Positions 12,300 to 23,663 of a stretch of DNA of 64,000 bases are shown piece after piece. The notes under the pieces were generated by a model. It saw nothing but the letters and a program-made list of their open reading frames with translations. It ran no database searches and was not told the DNA's origin. Numbering within the stretch: position 1 is the stretch's first letter; each line of letters starts with the position of its first letter. The stretch spans positions 6,820,001 through 6,884,000 of the forward strand of contig OX359246.1 in the NCBI GenBank assembly GCA_947179485.1, written 5' to 3'. Made by a program: the position numbers and the translations under genes. The stretch is from Allacma fusca (taxonomy: Eukaryota > Arthropoda > Collembola > Symphypleona > Sminthuridae).

Positions 12300-14210
12300 T
12301 CACTTCCGGCTCTTTGCGTGGACCAAGTCATAAAGATACGACATGGTCCTGTAAATTATTCCCTTAACAGTCTTCACATCGGTGCAAGTTTTCCGATCCG
12401 AAATGTCATATCGGTTGACGTCACAGCTACAAGTCGGAAATCCGCTGGAAACGCTCTCCCACATGCACTCCGCGTTTTTTACACAGGCATAGTCCACGTC
12501 CTGCCCACATCGAGTCCCAATCAACAGTTCACATTTCCTGGACGTAAAATTGAACGTAGTCTCTTCTGGGATCCCTTGGCAACGACACCGTCCCTCCGTG
12601 CAGGTCAAGTTGAAGTCGCATTGCTTCTTGCGCGCGCACAGGCCCCAATATGGCTTCCGACACTCGCCATTACTCTTCCGCTCAAAGCTTTGCTTACATT
12701 TGCACTTACTAACTCCACTAGCGTTCCTGTAAGAGCAAAATGCATTCTCCACGCACACCGTACTTTCATTGCATTCCTCTTCTGCCCTAATTAGACGCTT
12801 GCATGTTTTCTGACCCGTAAGTCTAAACCGACCACTTGCGGCGTCGCAGATACAAGTTTTGTACTCATCCGACCAATGTTTCCATGCGCAGTCGGCATTG
12901 TTTACACAAGCGTAGTCCGTTGGCTCGCCGCACTTGGACCCGACCAGAAGTAAGCATTTGCGGGACTTTCGATTATAAATCCCTGCATAATCCCTTGAAA
13001 ATTCGCACTGGCATTTATCATCGATGCAGTGCAAACCACGGTCACATTCCCGGGTGTCATTGCAGTTACCCAAATAAGGCACGCGACATTCTTCGAAATG
13101 GTTTATTTCGTAACCCTCCTCGCAGGCGCATTTTCCAACGAAACCATTGATCAAATTGTATTTATTCTTGGCGTGCACATTGTTGTGAGAACATTTGGAA
13201 TGCTCTGGACATTCTGCCTCTCCGTCGCAGTCCCCTTCAGCAATGCTTTGACAAACGTTCTTCTCCACAGAGTATACCTGGAATTCGTATGGGCAGGCGC
13301 AAGCAATTTTTCGACAGTTACGCCCATGTTCAGGGATACAATTTGTGACGTTTTCTTGAATGCGTGTCCCAATTTGAGGTTTTTTGCATAAGCAGAGACC
13401 GATTGAACTGCAAGTGGCGTTTTCGATGCAGTCCTCGACCGCATCGCAGGGTTCCCCAACGAAACTCAGACACCGGAGCTGTTCGTTAGAAAAAGTTTGG
13501 AAGGAATGGAGACAAGAGCACTTTTGGTCCCGGCAGAGAAGTCCAGGGTAGCATTCGTGATGCCCACTGCAGAAAACACCAGGCCGCTTAAGACATGCTC
13601 CAAAGTCCGATGCCAAGTATGAATCAGCGCCGCACTCACATACTAATTTACCATCATCCCCAGCCAACCAGCCAGTGTAGTCAAGGCGCTTGTGCCGGCA
13701 GGACGCTCCTGAGACGCAGTAGGAATCAATACATGGGAAACCAGGTCGTCCGGCGCATTTCCCTTCCTCGTAGAACGACTCATTCGGATAAGTTTCCGGC
13801 ACTTCGTGTTTTGACACTTTCGGGTCACAGACACAATTCCCATCCATGCAAATCAGGTGATGGTTGTTGAAGTTGCAGTGGTCATCGTGGGAGCATGGGG
13901 CGTTAATTAACGAGGTGCAAGTACGCTCTTCCGTAGCGTTGTAACCTGGACTGCAGCTACAACGGCCCCAGATACACTGCGCATTTTGCGTGCAATTCTT
14001 CGAGAAGTCACAGAGCTGCCCATCCAATGACAAGCAGTGGTTATCCATCTGGGAATAGATACTTGTGGTGAGGTTACATTGGCACATGCCCTCAATGCAG
14101 GTCAAGTAGGAGCAGGGCTCGATATCACTGCAGGGTTCCCCAAAATCCTCCGCGCGGGAAACCCAACAGAAGTAAAACAGGAAAACGGCGGTATAAATAC
14201 AACGGAGCAT
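12300..14210 (-). CDS. Secreted EB-module cysteine-rich protein, 636 aa, intronless
   Basis: One open frame from the ATG at 14210 (context CCAAAAATG) to the TGA at 12300. Residues 1-20 (MLRCIYTAVFLFYFCWVSRA) are a clear signal peptide. The rest is a run of about ten cysteine-rich modules, each roughly 45-60 residues, of the form C-x(4-6)-C-x(5-9)-C-x(4-6)-C-x-C, for example CDFSKNCTQNAQCIWGRCSC and CNDTRECDRGLHCIDDKCQC, matching the EB module known from nematode and arthropod extracellular proteins. Several NxS/NxT sites suggest glycosylation. No transmembrane segment or GPI-like tail is visible, so it is probably secreted. EGF-like is the main alternative label. The function of such proteins is mostly unknown. 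Absence of introns across 1.9 kb contrasts with every other complete gene here. The many plus-strand open frames over this interval are shadows of it. Confidence 0.85.
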   Translation of the reverse strand: MLRCIYTAVFLFYFCWVSRAEDFGEPCSDIEPCSYLTCIEGMCQCNLTTSIYSQMDNHCLSLDGQLCDFSKNCTQNAQCIWGRCSCSPGYNATEERTCTSLINAPCSHDDHCNFNNHHLICMDGNCVCDPKVSKHEVPETYPNESFYEEGKCAGRPGFPCIDSYCVSGASCRHKRLDYTGWLAGDDGKLVCECGADSYLASDFGACLKRPGVFCSGHHECYPGLLCRDQKCSCLHSFQTFSNEQLRCLSFVGEPCDAVEDCIENATCSSIGLCLCKKPQIGTRIQENVTNCIPEHGRNCRKIACACPYEFQVYSVEKNVCQSIAEGDCDGEAECPEHSKCSHNNVHAKNKYNLINGFVGKCACEEGYEINHFEECRVPYLGNCNDTRECDRGLHCIDDKCQCEFSRDYAGIYNRKSRKCLLLVGSKCGEPTDYACVNNADCAWKHWSDEYKTCICDAASGRFRLTGQKTCKRLIRAEEECNESTVCVENAFCSYRNASGVSKCKCKQSFERKSNGECRKPYWGLCARKKQCDFNLTCTEGRCRCQGIPEETTFNFTSRKCELLIGTRCGQDVDYACVKNAECMWESVSSGFPTCSCDVNRYDISDRKTCTDVKTVKGIIYRTMSYLYDLVHAKSRK

Positions 14211-15529
14211 TTTTGGCAGTGAGTTCTATTGCTCTTCATGCACTCTGAATGGGAGAGAATGCAGTTCGGTGTTTATTAAGCCTATCATTGGGTCTTCCTT
14301 ATACGAGATTAAGAGTGGAATCTCCTTGAAACAAGCCTCACATTCCATACAGTGAGATCTCATTGTGAAAATATCCCCTAACAAATTCTATTGCAAAAAT
14401 ATGCTTTGGTGACATTGTAGTCTACAGCTAGGGATTTTGTTCCAACAATATTTAAATGGTCTCTTTTACAAAGGCAACAGTGAAAACCCCAATACTGAAG
14501 CCCTCTAAAGGAGCAACGTTGTAATAATTCGCCATTAAAGAGTCCTCAACGAATTCTTTGAAGAAAGTTGTATGATCACCCGAGAACCTCTTTATAACAA
14601 ACGCCCTCCACTCACTTGCTTATAATACCCGTACAAAAGTCATATTTGAGACTTTTTAGTACTATTTGGGCTCGCATGGGTAAAGAGAGAATTTCGTTTG
14701 GTTACCATACATCATACAATATAAGCTTAATTTTTTGTATGTAGGAAAATTTTTAGAAATCCATTATTATCAAGTTGACCCTTAAATACGTTCGATTATA
14801 AAAATTGGGTTCATTGCTGCATACATTTTCAGCTTGACCCTTTCTCAAGTTCATTTTGATTTTATTTCATTAAATATATCACATCATTCATTAAGAAGTT
14901 TTGCATGCAGTAACGCATATGTACATACATTGAGCTCGAGAGATTCTTCATAAATGGGGTCGACTGTATAGGAAATTTTCCAAGGTTGACGGAACATGTG
15001 CTCGCATCTCGAAAATGCTGCATGTGTCAAACCTTGACCAATTTATTGGTCTTAATTGCGCATACTTGGACTTGAGGAGGAAGTTGGAATTAGCACTGAA
15101 TTGCTTCTGTTTATGCCCTCGTATATTGCTAAATATGTGCTGTAGACACTTGCAACAAGTGATCTGTATTTACGAGCGTCGTTTCTAAAGGAAAAACGCT
15201 TGAGCAATATTTTAATTATTCAATTTTATTATAAAGCACTTATTTACACGATTCAAATTTGTTTTTGTTTGTAATGATGCTCTTGTAGAGGCAGTGTACT
15301 TTTCATTAGAATGACTTTGTACCGTGTCGCGATTCCCATTAGCAAGACGGTCCCTGTCTCTGCCATTTGCATAAAGAGCACTGTTTTCCCTAGCAATTAT
15401 TGTACACGACGGGTGTAAAGGAAAGCTCACATGACTGCACGTGGTGCTGGAAATAAAAGTGGAGCTTGTGGAGTTTAAAAATATAGACACATCGTGCCAC
15501 GCTGTTTAAGTGGTAATTAGTCGCTGAAG
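14211..15529. other. Intergenic upstream of the EB-module gene
   Basis: On the minus strand a TTAATAAA-like box lies about 65 nt upstream of the EB gene start, a weak TATA candidate. Nothing else is recognised; the 92-codon frame at 15212-15490 has no motif. Confidence 0.4.
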
Positions 15530-16303
15530 ATGCTTCTAAAAATGTCAAATCCTTTTCGGATATTCTCGTTAAGTTATAGCTCGCTTTCAGTTAAAAAAGT
15601 CTCATTGATTAGGACGATTGTTGAGGCATACCCTGTTTTAAAACAATAATTTCCGCATATTTGCATTGGACAATTATTCTAACGATAAATCTGATTGTCT
15701 TAATCTGCATTCTGCAAGAAACGAAATTTTAAATGAAATTTTAAAATAGAATAGCAAAATATTCCGTCATAATCAACCGTAGTGAAAACAAATCTTTTGC
15801 CGTTATGATAATAACGGAGCAAATGAGACTTGGAATTTCGATTTTGAAATTTAGCATGCTATACTGTATTAACACTCACCAGGAATAGAAGTACATTCTA
15901 TTGTGCTATCATGTTCTCATGTGCAAACAAAATTACCAACACTACAGGATTCTTGCAAACGCTTGAGAGTATCTCTTCATAGTAAAAATTACTATAAATT
16001 TTGTGAAGAAAATTGAAATCAGGGTCATAAATATAAGTATTAAAATCACGCCGCCATGAGGTAGGCAAACAACAAGGAGTTCCGTCAGGGAATACATCTT
16101 CAATGGTTTTGTTCCTTCTCACCTCCTGGAAACTTTCGCCTAAAACATCAAAATTGAATAATTATATTAAACTTTAACGTAAAAATATAAATTAACGACA
16201 ATCGGAGAATTTTTGTACTTACCTCTGTATCATGGCAATGACTGGGGTTTGATTGTCAGATAAAATAAAAAATCATCGTTACGCGAAAACTTGAGGCTTC
16301 GCG

Positions 16304-16711
16304 CAGGGTGGCGTCAGCTACTGCAGTCAAAGTATGATTTTTTGAATTCGAATGAATTTTAAGATTTTTTCGTAATTTACGACTTTTTTTTTGAGAAAAT
16401 TATCGGGCCAATGTCAACCACACAAGCAATAATCATTACGATTTACGTAAGCAATATATCCAGAAAATATTTAATTAAAATCGATTCAGTAGTTTTGGAG
16501 ATAACTGTTATTTGACTTGAAGTTTGAAATTTCAAGAATTGTTTTCTCAAAAACTATCCATTTGATTCCAACCAGACTCATTATCAGGCTTACGGTTGAC
16601 ACAAGTAATGTTCATAAAAAATTTCATTAAAATCGGTTCAGTAGATTTTGAGCTATCGTGCGGAAGGACGTACGGACAAGGCTATTTTACTAGGGGACTG
16701 ACGCCACCTTG
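16304..16711. mobile_element. Short TIR element, about 408 bp, inside the receptor pseudogene
   Basis: Ends CAGGGTGGCGTCAG and CTGACGCCACCTTG are inverted complements with one mismatch. The interior contains two diverged copies of the phrase aaaatcg(a/g)ttcagtag, the second followed by gtgcggaaggacgtacggac, wording common in interspersed repeats of many arthropods. No convincing target duplication, so exact limits are tentative. Non-coding. Confidence 0.5.
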
Positions 16712-16846
16712 AAAACAGCGTTCGTGATTTCCTGATTTCTGATTACAGATCACTATAGCTATGACTCCTAACGTCAACACCATTATGTGCAACAGATGGA
16801 GGGCCAATTCGTAAAGTTGGATGTTTTGGTAGTGTATGATTCTATA

Positions 16847-17717
16847 CAGTGAATTTCCTATATAGTGGTTTCCAAGGGAGTGACAAATTCCTGCCACTGT
16901 ATAGGGATGCCACTATATGTTACTAATGGTTAACTATATACTATTAATGTTTATAGACAATAACTGTAACTAAATACATTTACAAATTTATTTATTTTTA
17001 CAGAATACTCAAAATTATGAGGTATGCTAAGCTTCATTGAGTTTATAATGTTCAGTAACTTTAGGTTTCCTCATACTATTAATAATATTAGTCGTAACAA
17101 ACTTTTCGACTGCATTCCAGAAACCAAAATCCTGGAATTATGGCAATGGGAATTACTTCCACTGAGTACTCTGTGGTTTTTTCACAATGATGTTTTGCTT
17201 GACTGTCTGTTTAATGTCATTTTGAATCTTCAATATAATAATTCAATTTATTTCAAAAAACCAGCACGAATTGAAACTTAATAGAAGTGAGCCAAAGCAA
17301 AAATGGCAATGATTTGTGTTATAACTTTTCTTATTAACTTAAGTCACGGATCATATGCCGTAAATCCTGCTAATCATACCAGAGCGACAGTAAACCACAA
17401 AAATAATCAAACTGTACTAACATTTGAAATTAAAATTAAACCAACCCACATAATCATTATTAACCGCCCGCACGTTTATAACATCATGTTATACTTTTGT
17501 AGCCATTATCTAACTAATTTTATGCCAACTGCCATTATAATTTCGCATTGTCTGAGCCACCATAACAGATAATAGTGACATTATAGAGGGAATACCATTA
17601 TAGTGGGTGCCACTATATTGTATACCTTTAACATTGCAAACCTCTAGGGAGGGTTTTTTAATGCCATTAAAGAGGGAATGCCATCTAAGAGGAAACCACT
17701 ATATGGGAAATTCACTG
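16847..17717. mobile_element. pogo/Tc1-like TA-flanked element, 871 bp (copy 1)
   Basis: Ends CAGTGAATTTCCTATATAGT and its complement (about 27 of 28 positions paired) are flanked by TA at 16845-16846 and 17718-17719. Subterminal regions repeat the motif (g)ccactatat. Two short open frames inside have no transposase motif. The same family occurs at 50110-50596 as a 487-bp version lacking part of the interior. It interrupts the receptor pseudogene. Confidence 0.75.
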
Positions 17718-18237
17718 TAGGAGGTATACATAGTGTACACGCTCAATCAATTCTAGAAACTGAAAATGTAAAACAGTTTCCAGATAAATACACGTTTTCG
17801 ATATGTATTCTGGTACGTTCCATCTATCCCTGGCTCCCGTTGTTCAACATCATTTTGAGCAGAAGTATAAATTCCATCTTGCAAATGCTAAAAAAATGCT
17901 ATGTAATGGGAGTAGAACTTGACCTAAACTGGAGATGCCTTTGAGGTCCAGTCTGTACAAAAATCTGGAAAATTATTTATTCTAAAGTTCCTGAACCAGA
18001 GGTAACTTTCAATTTGAGGTGGAACTAAATTGATTTAAGTTTTAATACAGACCTGCAGCTTGTTAAAATTAAACTGTTGTCGTCAGTGGAGCAAATCAAA
18101 CCCAGTCTTTATTTCAAAATATTATGAAGTTAATTCTCCCTCACAATATTATTTGTTTATTGACTGTAACAAGCCTATCCTAACTAACAGGAAGAGTTAA
18201 TTTATCTAATTAAAATCAAATCCATCGTTTCACGGAT

Positions 18238-18943
18238 TAGTGCATCGCATGGGTTCAGGTCGCACCCGGGTATTTGGGTTCAGGTCCAGGTTCAGGTTCA
18301 GTATGGGTACATGTTTTTTGGACCCAATAATTTTGGGTCCTTTCTGGGTACAATATTTTATACCCGTTAAATTGGGTACAGGTTCAGGTTCAGGACCAGG
18401 TACAGAGAAAAACCTGTTCTGATTTTACCTGTCAGGACCAGGTGTAACACATGAAAGACCTGAACCTGATCACGAAAGACCTGAAATGTTTGGGTTCATT
18501 GAGTTAAAGTTAAAGGCCGGAGAATTCAAGCTTCCAAAATGATTTCCACCGCAAAAGCAATGGCAGGGTGTCCCAGGAACCAGTGACCTTGCATTCTTAT
18601 CCATTTTAAATATATTTTGTACTACAAATACCCAATTGTATTTTTAATACAAGATAAAATTAAAAAAAGATCGGATTCCCCTGAGATCCGGAAGTACCCA
18701 AGCATATTCAGGTCCGTTCCAAAAATACCCGGGTTCAGGTCGTCTTTTGGGTACTTTTTCGGGTTCAGGTACTAATCAGGTGCGGGTACTACAAAAACGC
18801 AATTGGGTCAGGTTCAGGATCGAAAAATTTGAACCTGTTAAATGGGTACATTTTCAGGTACAGGTTCACGCTTTTGAGGTACCCAAAGTTTGGGTCCAGG
18901 TTCAGGTCCAGGTTCGACTGTTTTGAACCCATGCGATGCACTA
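18238..18943. mobile_element. hAT-like foldback element, 706 bp, word ggttcagg
   Basis: Perfect terminal inverted repeat TAGTGCATCGCATGGG / CCCATGCGATGCACTA, bracketed by the 8-bp direct repeat tcacggat (18230-18237 and 18944-18951). Inside each end is an array of the words gggttcagg, ggtccagg and gggtac, in direct orientation on the left and again near the right end. The interior is non-coding; the short open frames over it are repeat effects. The 8-bp duplication and the (T/C)AGTG end point to the hAT superfamily. It shares its outer 15 bp with the element at 45035, although the arm words differ. Confidence 0.85.
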
Positions 18944-18951
18944 TCACGGAT

Positions 18952-19525
18952 AAACTGTTGTGGTGAGTACGAAATTGTATCTAATTATTCAAGAGCATTG
19001 ATATTTTCCCTCCAATTGTTAACTATAAGGCAGTTATCCAAAGTGACTTGAAATACTATTTCCTCATTGCATCAAATATAAGTTAAATAATATTTGTTAG
19101 GATACTATAGCCATTCAGCCTTTATTAGTATTTATAATTTTAATAGATACAATAAAGTCATTAATGTTTCCAATTTTCTAAAATCTATATTCTGCATTGT
19201 TTTGTTGTGGTGTGTGCATTAATGGGGAAAATAGTGATGGGGCAAAACGTGAACCTCAAACGAATTCGAAATATGATCTTTGAAAAATTTACCTTCATAC
19301 CTTGAAGCTTGTAAATGAAATTTCCAATAATATTAATAATGATCTTAAGTGAGATAACTGAATTCAATGTTCAGGTACCGGAACGAGGAATCTTACAATT
19401 AGTGGTGCTAGATTGCTAAGGTAATTGTTGTGACACCCAGTAATTACTCCTAACAGGAGTACCAATCCATATACAAAGTGGGGATCAGTAATCAGTCTCA
19501 GAGTCAGGTCAATCATCCCTCTTAA
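18952..19525. other. Spacer downstream of the intact receptor gene
   Basis: AT-rich. No gene or repeat end supported between the foldback element and the stop codon of the minus-strand receptor. Confidence 0.4.
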
Positions 19526-20964
19526 CTAAGGAGAGCTAATGAGAAGCGATACGACTGCTCGGAGAACAAAATCGATAAAAATTGGTGTGGACGTTCGCTC
19601 CATCGTACAGAATTCCCCAACTTTGATCCCAATATTCGAAATGGATCGGACTTGCTTCTCTAGGAATTTTGAATCCTTCCCGCTCATTTGTCTCACCTTA
19701 AAACACCGGATTAACTCATTCTTCAAGGACTTGATACTTTCAGGAATACTAAATGCATTACCGAAAAACGCGGCAAACATGAATGAAACATAGTTGGCTA
19801 AGACGATGAAGAAGATCGACAAGCTTGGCTCATCCGAGCTGGAAGTAATTGCAATAAACCAGCTAGCTATTGATAGCCCCAGATAAGCTTCCTTGATTAG
19901 GAAGATTGTCGAGGCATATCCGATGTTAAACAGCCCAACAAAAAGTTCCACATGTCTGCATCGGATGGCCGTCCTTACAATAAAATCTGCCGGTTGAGCC
20001 TGTTTTCTGCAAAAAATGAAATTTTAAATTCAAAAACTCCCTCAACTTCTAACTTCCCTCAAAAAAACAGTTCTCGGCAGCTAATCGTCTACATTTAGAA
20101 CTGATACACGAAATTCAATATATGTCTGCAGGACGTAAGACATACCTTAACGCTTCGATTTTGGAATTCAGCATCCTATTAACATTCTCCAAAAACAAAA
20201 GGATATTCTCGAACGCTAGGACATATCCAGCTCCAGTGGATTGTGCAATGATATTCTCGTGTATGAAAAATATCCCAAAGACGACAGGATTCTTGAGGGT
20301 GCGTGGAAGCAAATCATACAAGTGCAACTTGGTGCAGAAAATTGAAACCAGTGTCATAAATACAAACATTAAAATCACGCTGGCATGAGGTAAGAAAACA
20401 GCAAAGAGTTCCGTCAGGGAATATTTCTTCAACAAGTTTATTTTTTTTCGCTTCGTTCTTTCGATTCCCTAAATGTTATCAAATTTTGTTTTAAAATCTT
20501 AATTAAGAATTACAAATTTTAACTCAAAATTTATACAATACTGGCTATCAGATCGCACCCAAATTTTCCTTACTTACACTTGCAGTCGAACAGTGATTGT
20601 CTTCAGACTGTAAAGTAAAATTGAAAATGGCTATTGTGACATCCTCGCCTTTGATAATCACTAGAGCATCAATTGTGACTCCCAGTGCCAACACGAATGT
20701 GTACAAGAGGTGCAGGGCCATTTCGTAAAGTGGGATGTTGGTGTAGGGTGGTGAGATGAAAAGGGTAACGCAGTAGGCGCTCAAAGGTATTCTCAGGACT
20801 CTGTAAAGGTAAAACATAAACCAGATAAATCTTCGATTTCCACTGGTACGTTCCAGATAACCTTGGCCCCCCTTTTTCAAAATCATTTTGAACGGGAGTA
20901 AATTCCATCTTGCAAAAAATGCTATATATTGGCCGTAGAACGTCAACTCAGCGGGAGATACCAT
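19526..20964 (-). CDS. Seven-transmembrane chemoreceptor-like protein, 396 aa, three exons
   Basis: Exons 20964-20578, 20468-20146 and 20006-19526, with borders GTAAGT..TTTAG and GTATGT..TTGCAG in phases 0 and 2; the total of 1191 nt closes exactly to 396 codons plus stop. The start is MVSPAELTFYGQY. The protein has about seven hydrophobic segments: two or three in exon 1 (FIWFMFYLYRVLRIPLSAYC, LLYTFVLALGVTIDALVII), two in exon 2 (ASVILMFVFMTLVSIF, AGYVLAFENILLFLENV) and two or three in exon 3 (IFFIVLANYVSFMFAAFFGN), ending TPIFIDFVLRAVVSLLISSP. Length, intron layout and tandem copies fit arthropod gustatory-receptor-like ligand-gated channels, although the insect C-terminal TYhhhhhQF motif is not present. 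Conserved points in all copies here are FFGNAF, a glutamate-rich turn, and (S/T)TP.F..F near the end. It would sit in the sensory neuron membrane. Family assignment is by architecture only. Confidence 0.7.
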
Positions 20965-22054
20965 TGAGCAGAGTAGCCTTGTAAAGGTCGGTTAGAAATT
21001 TTGTTAGATCATTTAATCCGACTGCACTGATTGAAAGCTAGTTTAGATTTGAGGTGAGTAACAGAACCTTCAAGCTTGCAAGAATCACCGTAAAATCTTA
21101 TTTTTAAATCTTATTGGATAATGGGCGGAATGCTGGGATAATAACTATAATTTGGAAATAACTAATTGTTTGTAATATCCCATCATTAATTCTACAATGG
21201 CATAAATTGGAACAAACGGTATCAAAAGGAAGTGGTTTGCCGAATTGACATCCGTACATTGGAAATTAACCCAATTATATCCGTACGTATAGAAAACAAT
21301 AAATAAAGTGAAACGCTATCGTTGAAATAACATGTCAGTATTTTTTTTGTCATTATTGGGAGACAAATATTTTTTACAGCTAGATCTAACAATAAGCTGT
21401 AATTGGATATTAGCTCCTTTAGATTAATAAGTGCGACCTTCAATTTTAACAGTAAAATGGAATGACTGTTTTTATCACATTTTCCTTGTTGACCTGAAGG
21501 AAATAAATCGTTTTTGAACTTCGTCCACTTGTCAAGATTAGTCATAAATCACTATTTTTCTTTTTTAACTACAGTAAACCATTATCTTTGATTGTGCAAT
21601 TTCGGCTACAATCCTTATGTGAATAAAGGTAATGACGCAAAACCAGGAAGTAGATTCTTTACAGATTTTTGTCAATACAGATAACAATTGTCTTACTCTT
21701 TTCCCACCATTCGTTAAGACTGGATTTTCAAAGGTATTTTGAAGGAAGTTATGGGCATTTATACTTTTACAGTAATTTGAATTCAATTTTTTTGTGAGCA
21801 TGTAAACATGTAACAAGGGAATCGATGCTTAGTTTTAAGGTTGTGTGTTGTCGAGCAACAATTTTACAAACTATTTTTGCATTTTTTTGTTAACTGGGCT
21901 AAAGTGTTTCCTTTTCCAAACATTTCGTCTCAGTGTAGATTTAAATGGTTGTTTGTAGTTGCATAAATGATGGATTTGTTTAAATTTTAAAAATCCCTGG
22001 ACACACTGCCTATTAAGGAGCGCAGGAATTTACATCAGAAAATTACATTTATAC
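20965..22054. other. Intergenic, upstream of the receptor gene
   Basis: AT-rich; open frames at 21222-21816 have no recognisable motif and are not called. Confidence 0.4.
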
Positions 22055-22062
22055 ATTTATAC

Positions 22063-22280
22063 CAGGGGTCGGATTTTTGTAGGAAGACGGGAAGATTCTT
22101 CCCAGGGAAAAAATAATATTTCTGGCAGGGAAAATCTCCGAACAGGGATTTTTAAAATCGTTGACCTTTTTTTTGGCAGGGATTTTTGAAATCGTTGAGG
22201 ACCTACCAGCAGGGAGTTAATAGTCAGCAGGGAAATTGGGAAATGATCTTCCAGGGAGATTTACAAAACTCCGACCCCTG
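22063..22280. mobile_element. Small hAT-like foldback element, 218 bp
   Basis: Ends CAGGGGTCGGATTTTTGT and ACAAAACTCCGACCCCTG pair at 17 of 18 positions. Flanking 8-mers are atttatac (22055-22062) and ctttatac (22281-22288), seven of eight identical. The body is built from repeats of cagggatttt and aaaatc. Non-coding. Confidence 0.65.
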
Positions 22281-22574
22281 CTTTATACGTCCAATTTCAG
22301 GGAGGAGGAATTTGGGTTTAAGGGATCGCATATGGATACCATTCGAGCTATAATTGATCTGATTTCTGAAATAAACATGGTCTAACTGGGAAAAATCTCC
22401 GGAATATTCATAAACTTTATGAAATTTGACTCCGTGAAATTGATCCTCACTTGACATGATCATCTATCAAAATGAATCTAAATATGATGTACATACCTAT
22501 ATGAAAACTAAACTTAAGATTGGCACAGCTGTTACATTACTTCTTACCAGTAAACTGGTGATGTAAGAATAACT

Positions 22575-22790
22575 TATTTTGGGGCAAATTGACACTATTT
22601 TGAGGCAAATTGCCTATTTTGTGGGGCATATTGACACTATTTGGGGACAAGTTGACACTTTTTTGGGGCAAGTTGACACTATTTTGGGGCAAGTTGACAC
22701 TATTTTGGGGCACATTGACACTATTTTGGGGCACATCCACACTATTTTGGGGCATATTAACACTATATTGGGGCATATTGACACTATTTT
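22575..22790. repeat. 21-bp minisatellite, about ten copies
   Basis: Tandem unit attttggggcaagttgacact with variants caaatt, cacatt, catatt. The unit length is a multiple of three, so all frames without a stop stay open: the minus strand reads a repeating NSVNLPQ peptide for over 100 codons and the plus strand reads TILGQVD. With no start context, splice signal or flanking homology I treat it as a repeat and not a gene. Confidence 0.85.
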
Positions 22791-22863
22791 GTTGCCAAGA
22801 AACCTCCAGTAGATTCCTAATAAATTCAAATTGGTAGAAAACTAATGTATGAATAGGATTCAA

Positions 22864-23663
22864 AATTGAGAAAATGTTTTCCTAACTTTAACCATGCCCC
22901 CCTATAGCTTGGCGTTAAAGAAATAGTTTTAATCAAAAGTCAGTCCTCACATGATGTGTGTTCCCGTTAAAATTGAACTTACGCTATAATCTAACTAAAT
23001 TTGAACAGTATATTGCTAATTTATATTTAAACCAATGATGGATAAGATTTTAATGAATTAGGGATAGATTTTTTTAGCTCATCTACGGTTCATTCATTTC
23101 CATGATATACAGAGAACCGGTATGTTTCAGCCTATTCCTTTTACTTTATGAAAGCAATTGAGTCCACTCATGCTCACCCCCATCCCATTACTTTAAGCAA
23201 GCACTGAGTCATAAGCATCTCTGTAAAAAATTATCGCGAAGAAAAATATCCTGCAAAAATTTATATTTACATCTTACGTATATGCCTCGCTGCGTCTTCT
23301 CTCCTTAAAATTCATTGTAGCTTTACAAGGCATGTCTAGCCTTCCTCATGGATGTAGTATCAAAGGATTAGCAGTTATACGTGAGTCATGCCCTGTTTAT
23401 TGTTGATGTGCGTATTTTAAACGTTGTGAAGCACATCAACCCTTCACACAAACTTTCATGCAACCTTCATTCAACCTTGTTAGTGTCCTTTCAAATCCTT
23501 TTTCTGACTTGACTCTCACTCTCATTGTCAGACAGTATTCCTCGTGGCCTGAGCTCACAGTCAGTTTTTTTTGCAAATAAATGAATTTGATATATTTTCC
23601 TATTTTTGCTCAAATTTTTATAAACTGAACTATTTCAAGTGTAAGTGTTAATTTAAAGTGAAG
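22864..23663. other. Spacer and probable promoter region of the MATH-BTB gene
   Basis: No repeat end or other gene supported. The last 100 bases before the ATG at 23664 include a tcagtttttt initiator-like site near 23561; no clear TATA box. Confidence 0.35.

Larger units (their letters stand above)
15530..17945 (-). pseudogene. Chemoreceptor-like pseudogene, split by two DNA transposons
   Basis: A degraded relative of the intact gene at 19526-20964, in the same order and orientation. About 17720-17945 matches the start of exon 1 (the region around LLPFKMILKK); 16712-16846 matches the end of exon 1; 15898-16122 matches exon 2, still readable as KNPVVLVILFAHENMIAQ against KNPVVFGIFFIHENIIAQ; 15530-15710 matches the start of exon 3. 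The position of the start codon no longer has ATG, the frame is closed in several places, and the C-terminal half of exon 3 is gone. A 408-bp TIR element (16304-16711) and an 871-bp pogo-like element (16847-17717) lie inside it. The rest of this array shows what the parent looked like. Confidence 0.7.

Noticed and set aside
12291-13391. Long plus-strand open frames over the EB-module gene
   Set aside because: Shadows of the 636-codon minus-strand gene; they lack domains and starts.
22575-22790. CRISPR-like array
   Set aside because: Units are contiguous with no spacers, and the context is eukaryotic; it is a minisatellite.
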